From Prochlorococcus sp. AG-347-M23 (GTDB lineage: Bacteria > Cyanobacteriota > Cyanobacteriia > PCC-6307 > Cyanobiaceae), in NCBI GenBank assembly GCA_003278855.1, contig QCCU01000012.1, positions 1 through 47,351 of the forward strand: a stretch of DNA of 47,351 bases, read 5' to 3'. A program made the translations under genes and the position numbers. Below are positions 8,361 to 15,641 of the stretch, in pieces (position 1 is the stretch's first letter; each line of letters opens with the position of its first letter). The notes under the pieces are model-generated. The model did not search any database and was not told the origin of the DNA. It worked only from the letters and a program-made list of their open reading frames with translations.

Positions 8361-8383
8361 AAGACTCATTTGAGTCTTTTTTT
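8361..8383 (+). terminator. rho-independent terminator after the small membrane protein gene
   Basis: A seven-base-pair stem (AAGACTC, loop ATTT, GAGTCTT) is followed by a run of T on the plus strand. It begins 26 bases after the stop codon at 8334, so it probably ends that single-gene transcript. This is one of the few clear intrinsic terminators in the window. Confidence 0.8.
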
Positions 8384-8436
8384 ATGCGGTTTTTTAAATT
8401 TATTTTTAGAATCAATTAAACATATATTCCGCCAAA

Positions 8437-8706
8437 ATGTTGTTAAATCCTTTTTATCCATTTACTCTTTTGAAAATCACTTCCCTTAAAGCTACTATTG
8501 TTTTTCTATCAATACTTTTAATTAAATCTAATTTGCTTAGATTAAAAGGGGGACTAATAGGAGGTCTTTTTGCCTTGATACTTATATCTGGGATTTTTGC
8601 CTCTAGTACCATAGCATTAGGATCTTTAGTTTATGCCTATCGATTAAAGAAGAATTCAAATTCTGATGATAATCAAATGCAGGATTTAGAAACTGTTAAT
8701 GTTTAG
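8437..8706 (+). CDS. hypothetical two-helix membrane protein (89 aa)
   Basis: The 89-residue frame holds two hydrophobic segments: one near residues 16-30 (ATIVFLSILLI) and a second glycine/isoleucine-rich one near 38-66 (GGLIGGLFALILISGIFASS, continuing TIALGSLVYAY). A charged tail follows, ending KKNSNSDDNQMQDLETVNV. A later TTG start before LRLKGGLIGG would give a shorter single-region protein starting at the conserved-looking part, so the ATG at 8437 is uncertain. The function is unknown. It lies just downstream of a terminator, so it needs its own promoter. Confidence 0.55.
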   Translation: MLLNPFYPFTLLKITSLKATIVFLSILLIKSNLLRLKGGLIGGLFALILISGIFASSTIALGSLVYAYRLKKNSNSDDNQMQDLETVNV

Positions 8707-8737
8707 GATATTTTGTGCATCAATTAAGTTAGACAAC

Positions 8738-8854
8738 TTAAAACGGAGTTCCAGGTACAAAATGCAAGACTAAAAATCCAAAACCGGCAGCAAAAACTAT
8801 TGATACTGCAATGATTAGAAGGCCAGATGCCATCCCCCCTTCGTTAAACGCCAT
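8738..8854 (-). CDS. tiny membrane protein (38 aa)
   Basis: A minus-strand ATG at 8854 opens 38 codons ending TAA at 8738-8740. The product is MAFNEGGMASGLLIIAVSIV followed by FAAGFGFLVLHFVPGTPF: a short polar N-terminus, one glycine-rich transmembrane helix, and a brief tail. Its size and layout are those of the one-helix subunits of photosynthetic or NDH complexes (PsbX, PetN and NdhP class), but I do not recognise it as any named one. It is convergent with the gene at 8437-8706, separated by 31 bases. Confidence 0.65.
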   Translation of the reverse strand: MAFNEGGMASGLLIIAVSIVFAAGFGFLVLHFVPGTPF

Positions 8855-8924
8855 TTAGTTAGTTATTTTTAAATTAATAATAGAACATATTTGTTCTTAA
8901 GTAATAGTTCTAATTACTTATATA

Positions 8925-9104
8925 TCATCCAAATTTGTTATTAATGGTGAACAAAAGTAAAAAGATGGATGTTAAAGAGATGATAGAACCAAATATTATT
9001 AATGGCTTAGATTTGACGTTTTCTTCTTTATTAAGCTTATTTTTTGAAGAAGGCAAATTTTTATCTTTTTTTTTATAAATAAGATTGGAAAGAGGTTTAA
9101 TCAC
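8925..9104 (-). CDS. small single-pass membrane protein (59 aa)
   Basis: From a GTG at 9104 the minus strand encodes 59 residues: a strongly basic N-terminal half (IKPLSNLIYKKKDKNLPSSK), then one hydrophobic segment (PLIIFGSIISLTSIFLLLFT) and the end INNKFG. The basic side would stay in the cytosol by the positive-inside rule. It follows the DUF3303 gene by 23 bases on the same strand and may share its transcript. No conventional start other than the GTG is available and no Shine-Dalgarno is seen, so the start is tentative. The function is unknown. Confidence 0.5.
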   Translation of the reverse strand: MIKPLSNLIYKKKDKNLPSSKNKLNKEENVKSKPLIIFGSIISLTSIFLLLFTINNKFG

Positions 9105-9127
9105 GATAAATTTTAGATTTAGGCTAA

Positions 9128-9445
9128 TTACACTAAAGTTTTGAACAAATCTTTATGGTAATTAACAACATTTTGACAACTTATTACAGGTGTAAATTCC
9201 ATATGAATGCCAAATTTGGCTCTCCATGGAGCAAAATGCTCGAAAATTTCTTTATCACTCTCTGCCTTACATAAACAAACTACTCTACCCTCCCCTGGAG
9301 CATGAACTCTAAATAACATTTCAAATTTATCTGTTTTATCTGATTTTGCAATTTCACCGTTTTCCCAAGCTTCTACAAATAATTGATAAGCTTTCACTTG
9401 ATTCTCAATATCTGGGAATTGGCAGTCAGCAAGAAATAATTGCAT
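9128..9445 (-). CDS. DUF3303 family protein
   Basis: The frame is open from a TTG at 9481, but the conserved family start MQLFLADCQFPDIENQVKAY begins at the ATG at 9445, giving 105 residues. The pattern ADCQF, then HAPGEGRVVCLCKAES, HFAPWRAKFGIHMEFTPVI matches DUF3303, a small cyanobacterial ferredoxin-like alpha/beta family with unknown role. It is soluble and cytosolic. Two cysteines close together (VVCLCKA) could suggest redox or metal sensitivity, but that is speculative. It is the upstream member of a small minus-strand pair with 8925-9104. Confidence 0.8.
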   Translation of the reverse strand: MQLFLADCQFPDIENQVKAYQLFVEAWENGEIAKSDKTDKFEMLFRVHAPGEGRVVCLCKAESDKEIFEHFAPWRAKFGIHMEFTPVISCQNVVNYHKDLFKTLV

Positions 9446-9537
9446 TGGAGTATTCTTAACATTACAATCATTATCCCTCAAATACTTATTTATTAATGTG
9501 ACTGTTTGAATTTGAAGATCAGAAAAAGAATATTTTT

Positions 9538-9687
9538 CTAAATAAAGTGAGAAGAGAGAGTCTCAAGGAATTTCCCAATATCTTTTTTATATAAACTATC
9601 TGTGATCTTTAAGGAGAATAATTCATAATCATTTATAGCTTTTTTTTTATCAAAATTAATATTTCCCTTTAATGAAATATTTTTCAT
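9538..9687 (-). CDS. possible small protein (49 aa)
   Basis: A minus-strand ATG at 9687 begins a 49-codon frame ending TAG at 9538-9540. The product (MKNISLKGNINFDKKKAIND, then helical segments) is soluble and charged, with no recognisable motif. It lies upstream of the DUF3303 gene in the same direction. Support is only the uninterrupted frame in very AT-rich DNA and plausible composition, so it may be spurious. Confidence 0.35.
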   Translation of the reverse strand: MKNISLKGNINFDKKKAINDYELFSLKITDSLYKKDIGKFLETLSSHFI

Positions 9688-9791
9688 GATTTTATTGTTC
9701 ACTATTTAAAATTTAAACAAATAAAATTAAAAGACAAATTTCTTTACATTATGTTTTTTTATGAGAAATTTCTAAAGCTAATAAATAATAA

Positions 9792-10115
9792 TTAAAAGTT
9801 AATTAATTTTCCTAGGATATATAAGAAAGAATTAGTTAAAGAAAAAATTACAGTTAATAGAGATGCAATAACAGGTAATAAATTGAACCACAACTGCGAA
9901 GTTGTCATTTTTGAATCAATAGGCAGAAAATTGGTTCTTTTTTTAATTCTTATTTGTAACCAAAAAATAGATAATGGATAAATAATTCTTGAGAAAGTAA
10001 TTATCAATGAAGGCAAAATACCTTGTTTTGAATAAAGTATAAATCCTGAAAAAAAGTATAACGCCCAAATTATAACCCTTTTAATCAGAATTAATCCCTT
10101 GCTTATGCCAGACAT
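9792..10115 (-). CDS. hypothetical membrane protein (107 aa)
   Basis: The 107 residues contain about three hydrophobic segments: residues 9-27 (LILIKRVIIWALYFFSGFI), about 33-53 (ILPSLIITFSRIIYPLSIFW), and about 76-103 (LWFNLLPVIASLLTVIFSL and on). A basic loop (IRIKKRTNF) lies between the second and third. No family is recognised. It starts two bases after the stop of the acetyltransferase gene upstream (10118), so the two are almost certainly translated from one message. The function is unknown. Confidence 0.65.
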   Translation of the reverse strand: MSGISKGLILIKRVIIWALYFFSGFILYSKQGILPSLIITFSRIIYPLSIFWLQIRIKKRTNFLPIDSKMTTSQLWFNLLPVIASLLTVIFSLTNSFLYILGKLINF

Positions 10116-10117
10116 TA

Positions 10118-10588
10118 TTAATCAATTTTTATAATTTTAGTCATTTTATATCTTTCAAAAAAAATGTTATTTATAATTACTTTTTCTTTACGTATAATTT
10201 TCCATTCATTTTTAAGAAATAATTCATAACTTATTAAACTTGCTTCAGTTGAAAGAGAATCTAAACCCTCTTTTTTAGCTTCATCTTCTAATTTATGAAG
10301 TAAGTATGAGCCGTATCCTTTTCTTTGGAATTTGCCTTTACAGTAAAATAACGCAATTCTATCAGTTGGATATCTTGTGGCAAAAGCAATAATTATTCCT
10401 TTTTTACTTAGAAGCCATCCTTTCCCTTTAGTTATTGACTTTTCAAAATTTGGATTATTCCAAGCTTGGCTTGACCAGGCCCTTTTTTGCTCTTGACTAT
10501 AAATTTTTTCATCTAAAGATTGAATGGAATCAAAATAAACCTTCTTTAATTCCAGTTGATCTTTAATAGTAATTTGTCTTAAATTCAT
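10118..10588 (-). CDS. GNAT-family N-acetyltransferase
   Basis: The protein (156 residues from the ATG at 10588; a TTG lies two codons upstream) has the GNAT layout. The N-terminal part begins MNLRQITIKDQLELKKVYFD, and strand 4, ALFYCKGKFQRKGYGSYLLH, carries the acetyl-CoA pyrophosphate-binding motif (Q/RxxGxG/A, here QRKGYG). It continues with LEDEAKKEGLDSLSTEAS and the strand-5 region YELFLKNEW. It should transfer an acetyl group from acetyl-CoA to an unidentified amine. It is divergent from the S51 peptidase gene, with only 20 bases between starts, and is followed by a membrane-protein gene two bases on. Confidence 0.85.
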   Translation of the reverse strand: MNLRQITIKDQLELKKVYFDSIQSLDEKIYSQEQKRAWSSQAWNNPNFEKSITKGKGWLLSKKGIIIAFATRYPTDRIALFYCKGKFQRKGYGSYLLHKLEDEAKKEGLDSLSTEASLISYELFLKNEWKIIRKEKVIINNIFFERYKMTKIIKID

Positions 10589-10608
10589 AAACAAATCTTC
10601 TATTTTGT

Positions 10609-11289
10609 ATGCCTAGTAAAAATATAGTCGCAATTGGTGGAGGAGGGTTTGGACGTTCTTTAGGCTCTCTTGAAATTGAAAAATATATAATTTCATTAAT
10701 TAATAAAAAAAGGCCAAAAATTTGCTTTATTCCAACAGCATCTGGTGATAGTAGTTTGTACAAACTAAATTTTTATAGAGCATTTACCAAACTCGATTGT
10801 ATAACAAGTCATATTGATTTTTTCTCTAGAACAGAAAACTTAGAAGAAAAAGTTTTAACTCAAGACATAATTTATGTTGGCGGAGGAAATACTAAAAGTA
10901 TGTTAGCTGTTTGGAAAGAATGGAATTTACATAAAATTTTGCGAAATGCTTATGAAAAGGGAATTGTAATGAGTGGTGTAAGTGCTGGGGCTATTTGTTG
11001 GTTTGATAAAGGTATAACTGATTCTTATGCTAATGAATTAGCCATAATTGATTGCTTAGGCATAGTTGAAGGTATTGCCTGCCCCCATTTCGATGAAGAG
11101 AAAGAGAGAGAACCTTACGTTAATGATGTTATTCAGAGAGAAATTATTGAATCTTGTATATGTATTGAGGGCAATTGTGCCTTGCATATTAAAAATGATT
11201 TTGATTATTCCTCAATTGATTTTGGTAATGGTAGAAACTGCTTTAGAGTGGCAAGGGAAAATAATATTGTAAAGAAAGAAATTCTTTGA
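10609..11289 (+). CDS. peptidase S51 family (dipeptidase E/cyanophycinase-like)
   Basis: The 226-residue protein begins with IVAIGGGGFGR, followed by FIPTASGDS, YVGGGNTKSML, and the nucleophile elbow MSGVSAGAICWF with Ser125 as the likely catalytic serine. His160 in CPHFDEE is a candidate for the catalytic histidine. This is the class-I glutamine-amidotransferase-like fold of the S51 family (PepE, Asp-dipeptidase) that also includes cyanophycinase. It is about the length of PepE (229), shorter than cyanophycinase, so a cytosolic Asp-X dipeptidase role is more likely, but the substrate is not settled. The ATG at 10609 is 20 bases from the divergent acetyltransferase start. Confidence 0.88.
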   Translation: MPSKNIVAIGGGGFGRSLGSLEIEKYIISLINKKRPKICFIPTASGDSSLYKLNFYRAFTKLDCITSHIDFFSRTENLEEKVLTQDIIYVGGGNTKSMLAVWKEWNLHKILRNAYEKGIVMSGVSAGAICWFDKGITDSYANELAIIDCLGIVEGIACPHFDEEKEREPYVNDVIQREIIESCICIEGNCALHIKNDFDYSSIDFGNGRNCFRVARENNIVKKEIL

Positions 11290-11312
11290 AAAGAAAATAT
11301 TTTTAATATCTT

Positions 11313-11717
11313 TTAGATCTCATCATTCTTTGAGATAGAAGTAAATTCAATTCCTTTGTATTTTACGAAAGATGCAGTCCATATTTGTTTTGAGAGATTG
11401 CCAAGGTATTTTAGAAACTGTTGAGTATCTCCATCTCTTATCCATTCAGATTTAATAAATGGAAGCTCTTTCTGCATTCTTTTAGGATGCATATGAACAA
11501 GAAGCAAACCGTTTTCTTCAGAAGCCCTTTTTAAGGCACCTTCATCACTTCTTTGAAACACTCTCATTAGTAGATTTAAAATTACCTCTTCTCCAAGTTT
11601 CTTGAAATTTTCTGATTCCTCTAAATTATCTTTAATTTCTTTACCTCCAAGAGGCATTGCTCTTACTAAGTTTTGCTCTATTAAAGCTATTGCAATTAGA
11701 TAATCTTGGCTGGCCAT
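11313..11717 (-). CDS. conserved hypothetical protein (134 aa)
   Basis: The 134 residues are soluble and helix-rich, starting MASQDYLIAIALIEQNLVRA, with a Lys/Glu-rich middle and a strand-like end (WTASFVKYKGIEFTSIS). No membrane segment, Cys cluster or known motif was seen. The gene is convergent with the S51 peptidase gene, 23 bases apart. Composition and the ATG at 11717 support a real gene of unknown function, probably restricted to marine picocyanobacteria (inference from the lack of any recognisable family). Confidence 0.65.
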   Translation of the reverse strand: MASQDYLIAIALIEQNLVRAMPLGGKEIKDNLEESENFKKLGEEVILNLLMRVFQRSDEGALKRASEENGLLLVHMHPKRMQKELPFIKSEWIRDGDTQQFLKYLGNLSKQIWTASFVKYKGIEFTSISKNDEI

Positions 11718-11796
11718 ATTCTAAAATAATACTTTTTAGTTATTCTAACCTCTCGAGTTCATGAAAATCTTTCATCGATAATATATCTGCGATAAC

Positions 11797-11826
11797 AAAA
11801 AAGGAAATAATTTATTAATTATTTCC
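11797..11826 (-). terminator. perfect hairpin with T tract on the minus strand, no gene obviously behind it
   Basis: GGAAATAATT, a four-base loop, and AATTATTTCC form a perfect ten-base-pair stem (11803-11826). On the minus strand it is followed by six T (A at 11797-11802). As a minus-strand terminator it would stop transcription entering from 11884 or beyond, where only plus-strand genes are seen. It could end an antisense or small RNA, or be incidental in AT-rich DNA. Confidence 0.45.
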
Positions 11827-11883
11827 AATACAATTGAAATATTGTTTTTATTTTAATTTGTAAAATTAAAAATTTTATTTGTC

Positions 11884-12117
11884 ATGAGGTTTTTTTTATT
11901 TTTATTTTTCGGTATTTTTGTAGGTCTTTATTTATCATGGCCCGGTTTAGTAATACCAGAAAATTGGAAATGTTTTAATCAAATTATAGCAAAATCTGCA
12001 GAAGATAAAATTTCTTTAAAAGCTGCTTTAGAGATTTCCCCCAGTTATTTTCTAAAGGCTAAAAATAAAAAAACAACTTCCAAAATAAGAATCGTAGCAG
12101 ATGCTTGTTTTCGTTAA
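11884..12117 (+). CDS. small exported or membrane-anchored protein (77 aa)
   Basis: The N-terminus (MRFFLFLFFGIFVGLYLSWP) is a signal peptide or signal anchor. It is followed by a short conserved-looking segment VIPENWKCFNQIIAKSAED and a basic helix ending RIVADACFR. Two cysteines (CFNQ and ACFR) lie in the part that would be outside the cytoplasm if it is exported. I recognise no family, but the layout resembles a small protein conserved in picocyanobacteria. The ATG at 11884 is followed by the hydrophobic stretch directly. Confidence 0.6.
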   Translation: MRFFLFLFFGIFVGLYLSWPGLVIPENWKCFNQIIAKSAEDKISLKAALEISPSYFLKAKNKKTTSKIRIVADACFR

Positions 12118-12149
12118 TATGTTGAGTGACTAAATATGACTAATAAATA

Positions 12150-12953
12150 ATGAACAATAACATAAGATTTGAATTATCATTTAAAAATATTCCTCAGTTA
12201 GACGAAAAACTTAATTTCTGCAAATTAAATAACATCAAAAATATTAATATTCCATGTAAAGGACTTATAAGGAAGGATTTATTTAATTCAACTATTAAAT
12301 ATATATTAAAAAACTATAATGAATTTAATGTGACCTATCACTATAGTCTTTATCATCAATATTCAAAAAATAAAGAAAAATCGTATCAGGAATTTTTAGA
12401 TTTTGTTAAAAGTTCTCACACTAATAAAAATTATGAAATTCTTCTTGTATCGGGATCAAATAAGAAAAAAAACTTTGACTCAGTTGATGTATTAGCTTAT
12501 TTAAAAAAAGAAAAAAATTTAAAAGTTAAATTAGGTATAGCTTACAATCCATATTTGAAAAAATATTATAATATTTCTTCAGAAAGAGAAAGGTTCGAAA
12601 AAAAATTTTCGACTGGGTTAATAAATTCAATTTGGTTTCAATATGGTACAGATATTAAAGTTCTTCAGAATGAGGTGACTTATCTTAAAAACATAGCAAA
12701 AGAAGAAAAATTAAATTTATTTGGAAGTTTATTTATTCCTTCTAAACAATTTATAGCACGGTTTAAATTTCGTCCTTGGAAAGAGGTATACATATCTGAA
12801 AAGTGTTTATATGCCTTGGAGAATTTTTTTGATTTCACAAACGATTTAGTTAGTTTTTATAAAAAAAATAATATTACACCTTTAATTGAATCTGATTTTG
12901 CATCATTACAGAAACTTTATTCTGTTTCTAGATTTTTAGAAAATGAAAGATAA
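12150..12953 (+). CDS. divergent MetF-like (methylenetetrahydrofolate reductase-fold) protein
   Basis: The order of motifs over 267 residues follows the MetF TIM barrel. RFELSF stands where MetF has FEFFP with its catalytic Glu, YHYSLYH at the substrate-loop His strand, ILLVSGS where MetF has LRGD, LGIAYNPY where MetF has AAYPE, then an ERERFEKKF helix and SIWFQYG where MetF has ITQ. Glu and Gln positions are kept, but the Asp of LRGD that tunes the flavin in MetF appears replaced by Ser. So it may bind a different flavin state or have another substrate. It starts a run of three genes, 20 bases before a FAD-protein gene. The match is by pattern only and distant. Confidence 0.55.
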   Translation: MNNNIRFELSFKNIPQLDEKLNFCKLNNIKNINIPCKGLIRKDLFNSTIKYILKNYNEFNVTYHYSLYHQYSKNKEKSYQEFLDFVKSSHTNKNYEILLVSGSNKKKNFDSVDVLAYLKKEKNLKVKLGIAYNPYLKKYYNISSERERFEKKFSTGLINSIWFQYGTDIKVLQNEVTYLKNIAKEEKLNLFGSLFIPSKQFIARFKFRPWKEVYISEKCLYALENFFDFTNDLVSFYKKNNITPLIESDFASLQKLYSVSRFLENER

Positions 12954-12973
12954 TTTCTGTCAATATTAGATCT

Positions 12974-14140
12974 ATGAAAAGTGATGTTACATATGACTTA
13001 TTAATAATAGGTGGTGGTATATCTGCGTGTGTTTTCGCTTCGAAATATCTGAAAAATAATATTACAAAAAAAGTTGGATTAATTGAAATTGGTCGTGGAC
13101 TTGGAGGGAGATCAAGTACAAGAATAAGCAAAAAATATAAAGGATGGAAACTAAACCATGGTTCTCCAAATTTTAATATATCTAACAGTAAAAATAATCT
13201 TCTACTAAGAAGATATATTGATGAATTATTGAAAAATAAATGTATAAAAATTGACAACTCTGATATATTTTTTCTTAATGAGGATTCTAATTTAGAAACA
13301 ATAAAAAATTCTGAATTTTCTTGTGGGGTTAATTATCTATCTTTAGATTCCATGAGTGAATTATCGAAAAAGATAATTGAAAAAAATAATTTCAAAGAAA
13401 AAATTGATTTTTTCTTTGAAACTTTAATAGTTGATATGAAGTTTAATGATAAGGAATGGATACTAACATCAAAAAATGGCAGCAAATTCAAGTCAAAATA
13501 TCTAATTTGTTCAACTAATTTGTTGTTACATAAGAGGTCTTTAAAAATATTAAACGTAAATCAAATTCCATTAAGAAAAGCAATTCCTATTAATAGTGAC
13601 AAAAAAATAGATTTAATATTGAAATCCTTAGAAGAACAAACATTTATTCCCAGGTTAACTTTTTTAATTTATACAAATGAAAATTATAGTTATAAAGATT
13701 ATTATTCTAAAAAACAAAGGTATTTTTATTTAAAAAATAATTTAGAAAAAAAATATAAATTTGAAAGAATTATTTTTCAGCTGCAAGATAATAATAAATT
13801 AGGAATTGTAGTACATTCAAAAAACGCAGAGTTAATTAATTCTTATGTCAGTTCAAAAGATGAAGAGGTTTTTAAACAAAAAATAATTACAAATTTCAAT
13901 AAACTGTTTGAAGAGAATTCTATAGTAAATAAATTATCTTTTGATGAAAAAATATCTATTATGAAATGGAGAGCTTCACAGCCTTCTGGTCTTGCCGTAC
14001 CATTATCTTTACAATTTAGTAGAAAATATAGAATTGGATTTTGCGGAGACTGGTTTGAAGGGGATGGATTTGGCAGAATTGAAGGCTCAATTTTAAGTGC
14101 TTTAATATTAGAGAAAAAAATTAAAGACTTAATTAAATAA
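12974..14140 (+). CDS. renalase-like FAD/NAD(P)-binding oxidoreductase
   Basis: The 388-residue protein begins with a dinucleotide-binding fold, LLIIGGGISACVFASKYL (Gly13-Gly15), followed by IEIGRGLGGRSSTR, the GG-motif typical of the amine oxidase/renalase group, and NHGSPNF after it. Near the C-terminus IGFCGDWFEGDGFGRIEGSI is the second FAD-binding region with the GD motif of the group. It probably oxidises an amine or reduced nicotinamide isomer using FAD, in the cytosol. It follows the MetF-like gene by 20 bases and its end overlaps the opposite-strand kinase gene by 12 bases. The overall fold is firm; the substrate is unknown. Confidence 0.82.
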   Translation: MKSDVTYDLLIIGGGISACVFASKYLKNNITKKVGLIEIGRGLGGRSSTRISKKYKGWKLNHGSPNFNISNSKNNLLLRRYIDELLKNKCIKIDNSDIFFLNEDSNLETIKNSEFSCGVNYLSLDSMSELSKKIIEKNNFKEKIDFFFETLIVDMKFNDKEWILTSKNGSKFKSKYLICSTNLLLHKRSLKILNVNQIPLRKAIPINSDKKIDLILKSLEEQTFIPRLTFLIYTNENYSYKDYYSKKQRYFYLKNNLEKKYKFERIIFQLQDNNKLGIVVHSKNAELINSYVSSKDEEVFKQKIITNFNKLFEENSIVNKLSFDEKISIMKWRASQPSGLAVPLSLQFSRKYRIGFCGDWFEGDGFGRIEGSILSALILEKKIKDLIK

Positions 14141-14725
14141 TTTTTTCAGAATTTGATCAATATCAGTGTTATTTTCAATAATGAATTTATTTGTATTATT
14201 TTTCATGCTATTTGTTTTGAATTTTTCGTAATAAATGTTCCATGATTTTAAAAAATCATTCTCAGCTTGTTTTTTATCCTTTCCTCTTTCTTTTATATCT
14301 CTCTGGACAACTCTTTTCATGCACTCATTTTTTTTAGTTTTTATTTCTAAAAAAATATAATCCTTATTATTTAAAGTGTTTGAGAATTCATTGGCAAATA
14401 TACCCTCAACAATTAAAAAACTAATATTATTTGTTTCGTTTAAAACATTTTGAATTGTTTTCTTTTCGAAATCATAATAACGATCACAAATTGAAATTCC
14501 ATTCTTATAAATAAAATCAAAATCTTTACTGAATAGTTTGTTATTAAAACTAATACTTTTATCAAAAAAACCTTCTACAGATTTTTGTAGTAATTTACTT
14601 ATTAACCCTGTCTTATAGTAATTGTCTGTACTTAACACAATACCATTTTTATTTTTTTTAATTATTTGATTTGATAAAGTTGTTTTCCCACTTCCGGAAG
14701 GTCCACTTATAAAAATAAGCTTCAT
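14129..14725 (-). CDS. P-loop kinase, uridine-kinase-like
   Basis: The first residues MKLIFISGPSGSGKTTLSNQ hold a canonical Walker A motif (GPSGSGKT, residues 8-15). The body has STDNYYKTG, like the substrate-binding Asp-Tyr stretch of uridine kinases, a FLIVEGIFANEF strand as in the UDK family, and RDIKERGKDKKQ as a lid. At 198 residues it has uridine-kinase size. It should phosphorylate a nucleoside or other small molecule; uridine is the first guess, but phosphoribulokinase-like or pantothenate-kinase-like substrates cannot be excluded. Its 3' end overlaps the end of the FAD-protein gene by 12 bases in convergent orientation. Confidence 0.78.
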   Translation of the reverse strand: MKLIFISGPSGSGKTTLSNQIIKKNKNGIVLSTDNYYKTGLISKLLQKSVEGFFDKSISFNNKLFSKDFDFIYKNGISICDRYYDFEKKTIQNVLNETNNISFLIVEGIFANEFSNTLNNKDYIFLEIKTKKNECMKRVVQRDIKERGKDKKQAENDFLKSWNIYYEKFKTNSMKNNTNKFIIENNTDIDQILKKLFN

Positions 14726-14991
14726 TTTTATGATCTTTTCTTTAATAAGATTTTATCTTTTCTATTAATAAAAATCTTTAATTTTTGAACATATATTTTA
14801 CCTTTCTTTTGTTTTTAAAATAATTTAGAATACCGTGCAATTGCTCGTAAGCTTGCATAATTATTAAATGTGTGTCTTTATATAATTGTAAATAAATTTT
14901 TTCTATTCAATTAGTTATTGTCTAGTTATTAATTCCTCTGGGATTTGATAATATTAAATTGAAGAGCTAATTTTATTACTTATATATTGAA

Positions 14992-15315
14992 ATGATTTCT
15001 AAATTTCTCAGCAAACTAAAATCAATTTTATTTAAAAGTGCAGTAACTCCTGAAACTCCTTTAAAGAAAGAAAAAAAAGTAGTAAAGTCTACAAAAACAA
15101 AAACAAAAACAAAAACAAAAGCCAAAGCGGCAAATTCTAAGAAAAATATTGAAACTTTGACTACACTTCCTGGTGTAGGTGCCAAAAGCGCAAAAGCTTT
15201 GTATGAAGCTGGATTTAAAACTACAAAGGCAGTTATCGCTGCTGATGAAAAAGATCTTCTTGCTGTTTCAGGAGTAGGAATAAATCTTGTTAAGAAGCTT
15301 AAAAAGCTTAAATAG
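14992..15315 (+). CDS. helix-hairpin-helix protein with Lys/Thr linker
   Basis: The 107 residues split in two. The first half is a basic N-terminus and a low-complexity linker (KSTKTKTKTKTKAKAANSKK). The second half has two helix-hairpin-helix motifs, TLPGVGAKSAKALYEAG and AVSGVGINLVKKL, the pattern used for non-specific DNA backbone contact. The domain resembles DUF4332/HhH proteins of cyanobacteria. It is probably a small DNA-binding protein. The linker is encoded by a six-base tandem repeat, so its length may vary between strains. The ATG at 14992 is preceded by a 266-base gap likely holding the promoter. Confidence 0.72.
   Translation: MISKFLSKLKSILFKSAVTPETPLKKEKKVVKSTKTKTKTKTKAKAANSKKNIETLTTLPGVGAKSAKALYEAGFKTTKAVIAADEKDLLAVSGVGINLVKKLKKLK
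15091..15120 (+). repeat. six-base microsatellite, five copies of ACAAAA
   Basis: Five exact tandem copies of ACAAAA encode the alternating Lys-Thr stretch of the helix-hairpin-helix protein. A six-base unit keeps the frame, so slippage would only lengthen or shorten the linker by two residues per copy. Confidence 0.9.
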
Positions 15316-15385
15316 TTAATTTTTTTATACTTTTATATAATTTTAAAATATTAAAAATTTACAAAAACTTTTATGTTTTAGGAGA

Positions 15386-15562
15386 TTATCTTCTTCTAGC
15401 TTTTCTTCTCTGTTGCAATTTTCTTTTGTATTTTTCAATAGGGGTTTCATGATGCCTAAGTCTTTTTAAATCTGCAAAGATTCCAGATTTAGATACTTGT
15501 CTTTTAAATCTTCTAAGGGCAGATTCAATACCCTCGTTCTCTCCTACTGTAACTTGTGTCAA
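15386..15562 (-). CDS. rpsU: 30S ribosomal protein S21
   Basis: On the minus strand a TTG at 15562 opens 58 codons: [20 protein letters not shown], then [20 protein letters not shown] and a very basic tail [14 protein letters not shown]. This is the canonical S21 sequence pattern (VxxxENExIExALRRFKR and the Arg-rich end). S21 binds the 30S platform near the 3' end of 16S RNA and assists initiation. No ATG lies in frame nearby, so TTG is the start. It follows the deoxyribosyltransferase-like gene by 79 bases on the same strand and may be co-transcribed or have its own promoter in the gap. Confidence 0.95.
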
Positions 15563-15641
15563 AATTTTCTAAATAAAAATATATTCTAGCATTTCAAAAG
15601 ACATATTAAAACTTCTACTTGTGGGTCGACGGTTTATTTGG

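Noticed and set aside
14726..14991. Possible hidden gene or RNA before the helix-hairpin-helix gene
   Set aside because: Only a short TGCAA/TTGCA inverted repeat near 14840-14865 was seen; it has no T tract and no open frame of note, so it is left as the probable promoter region.
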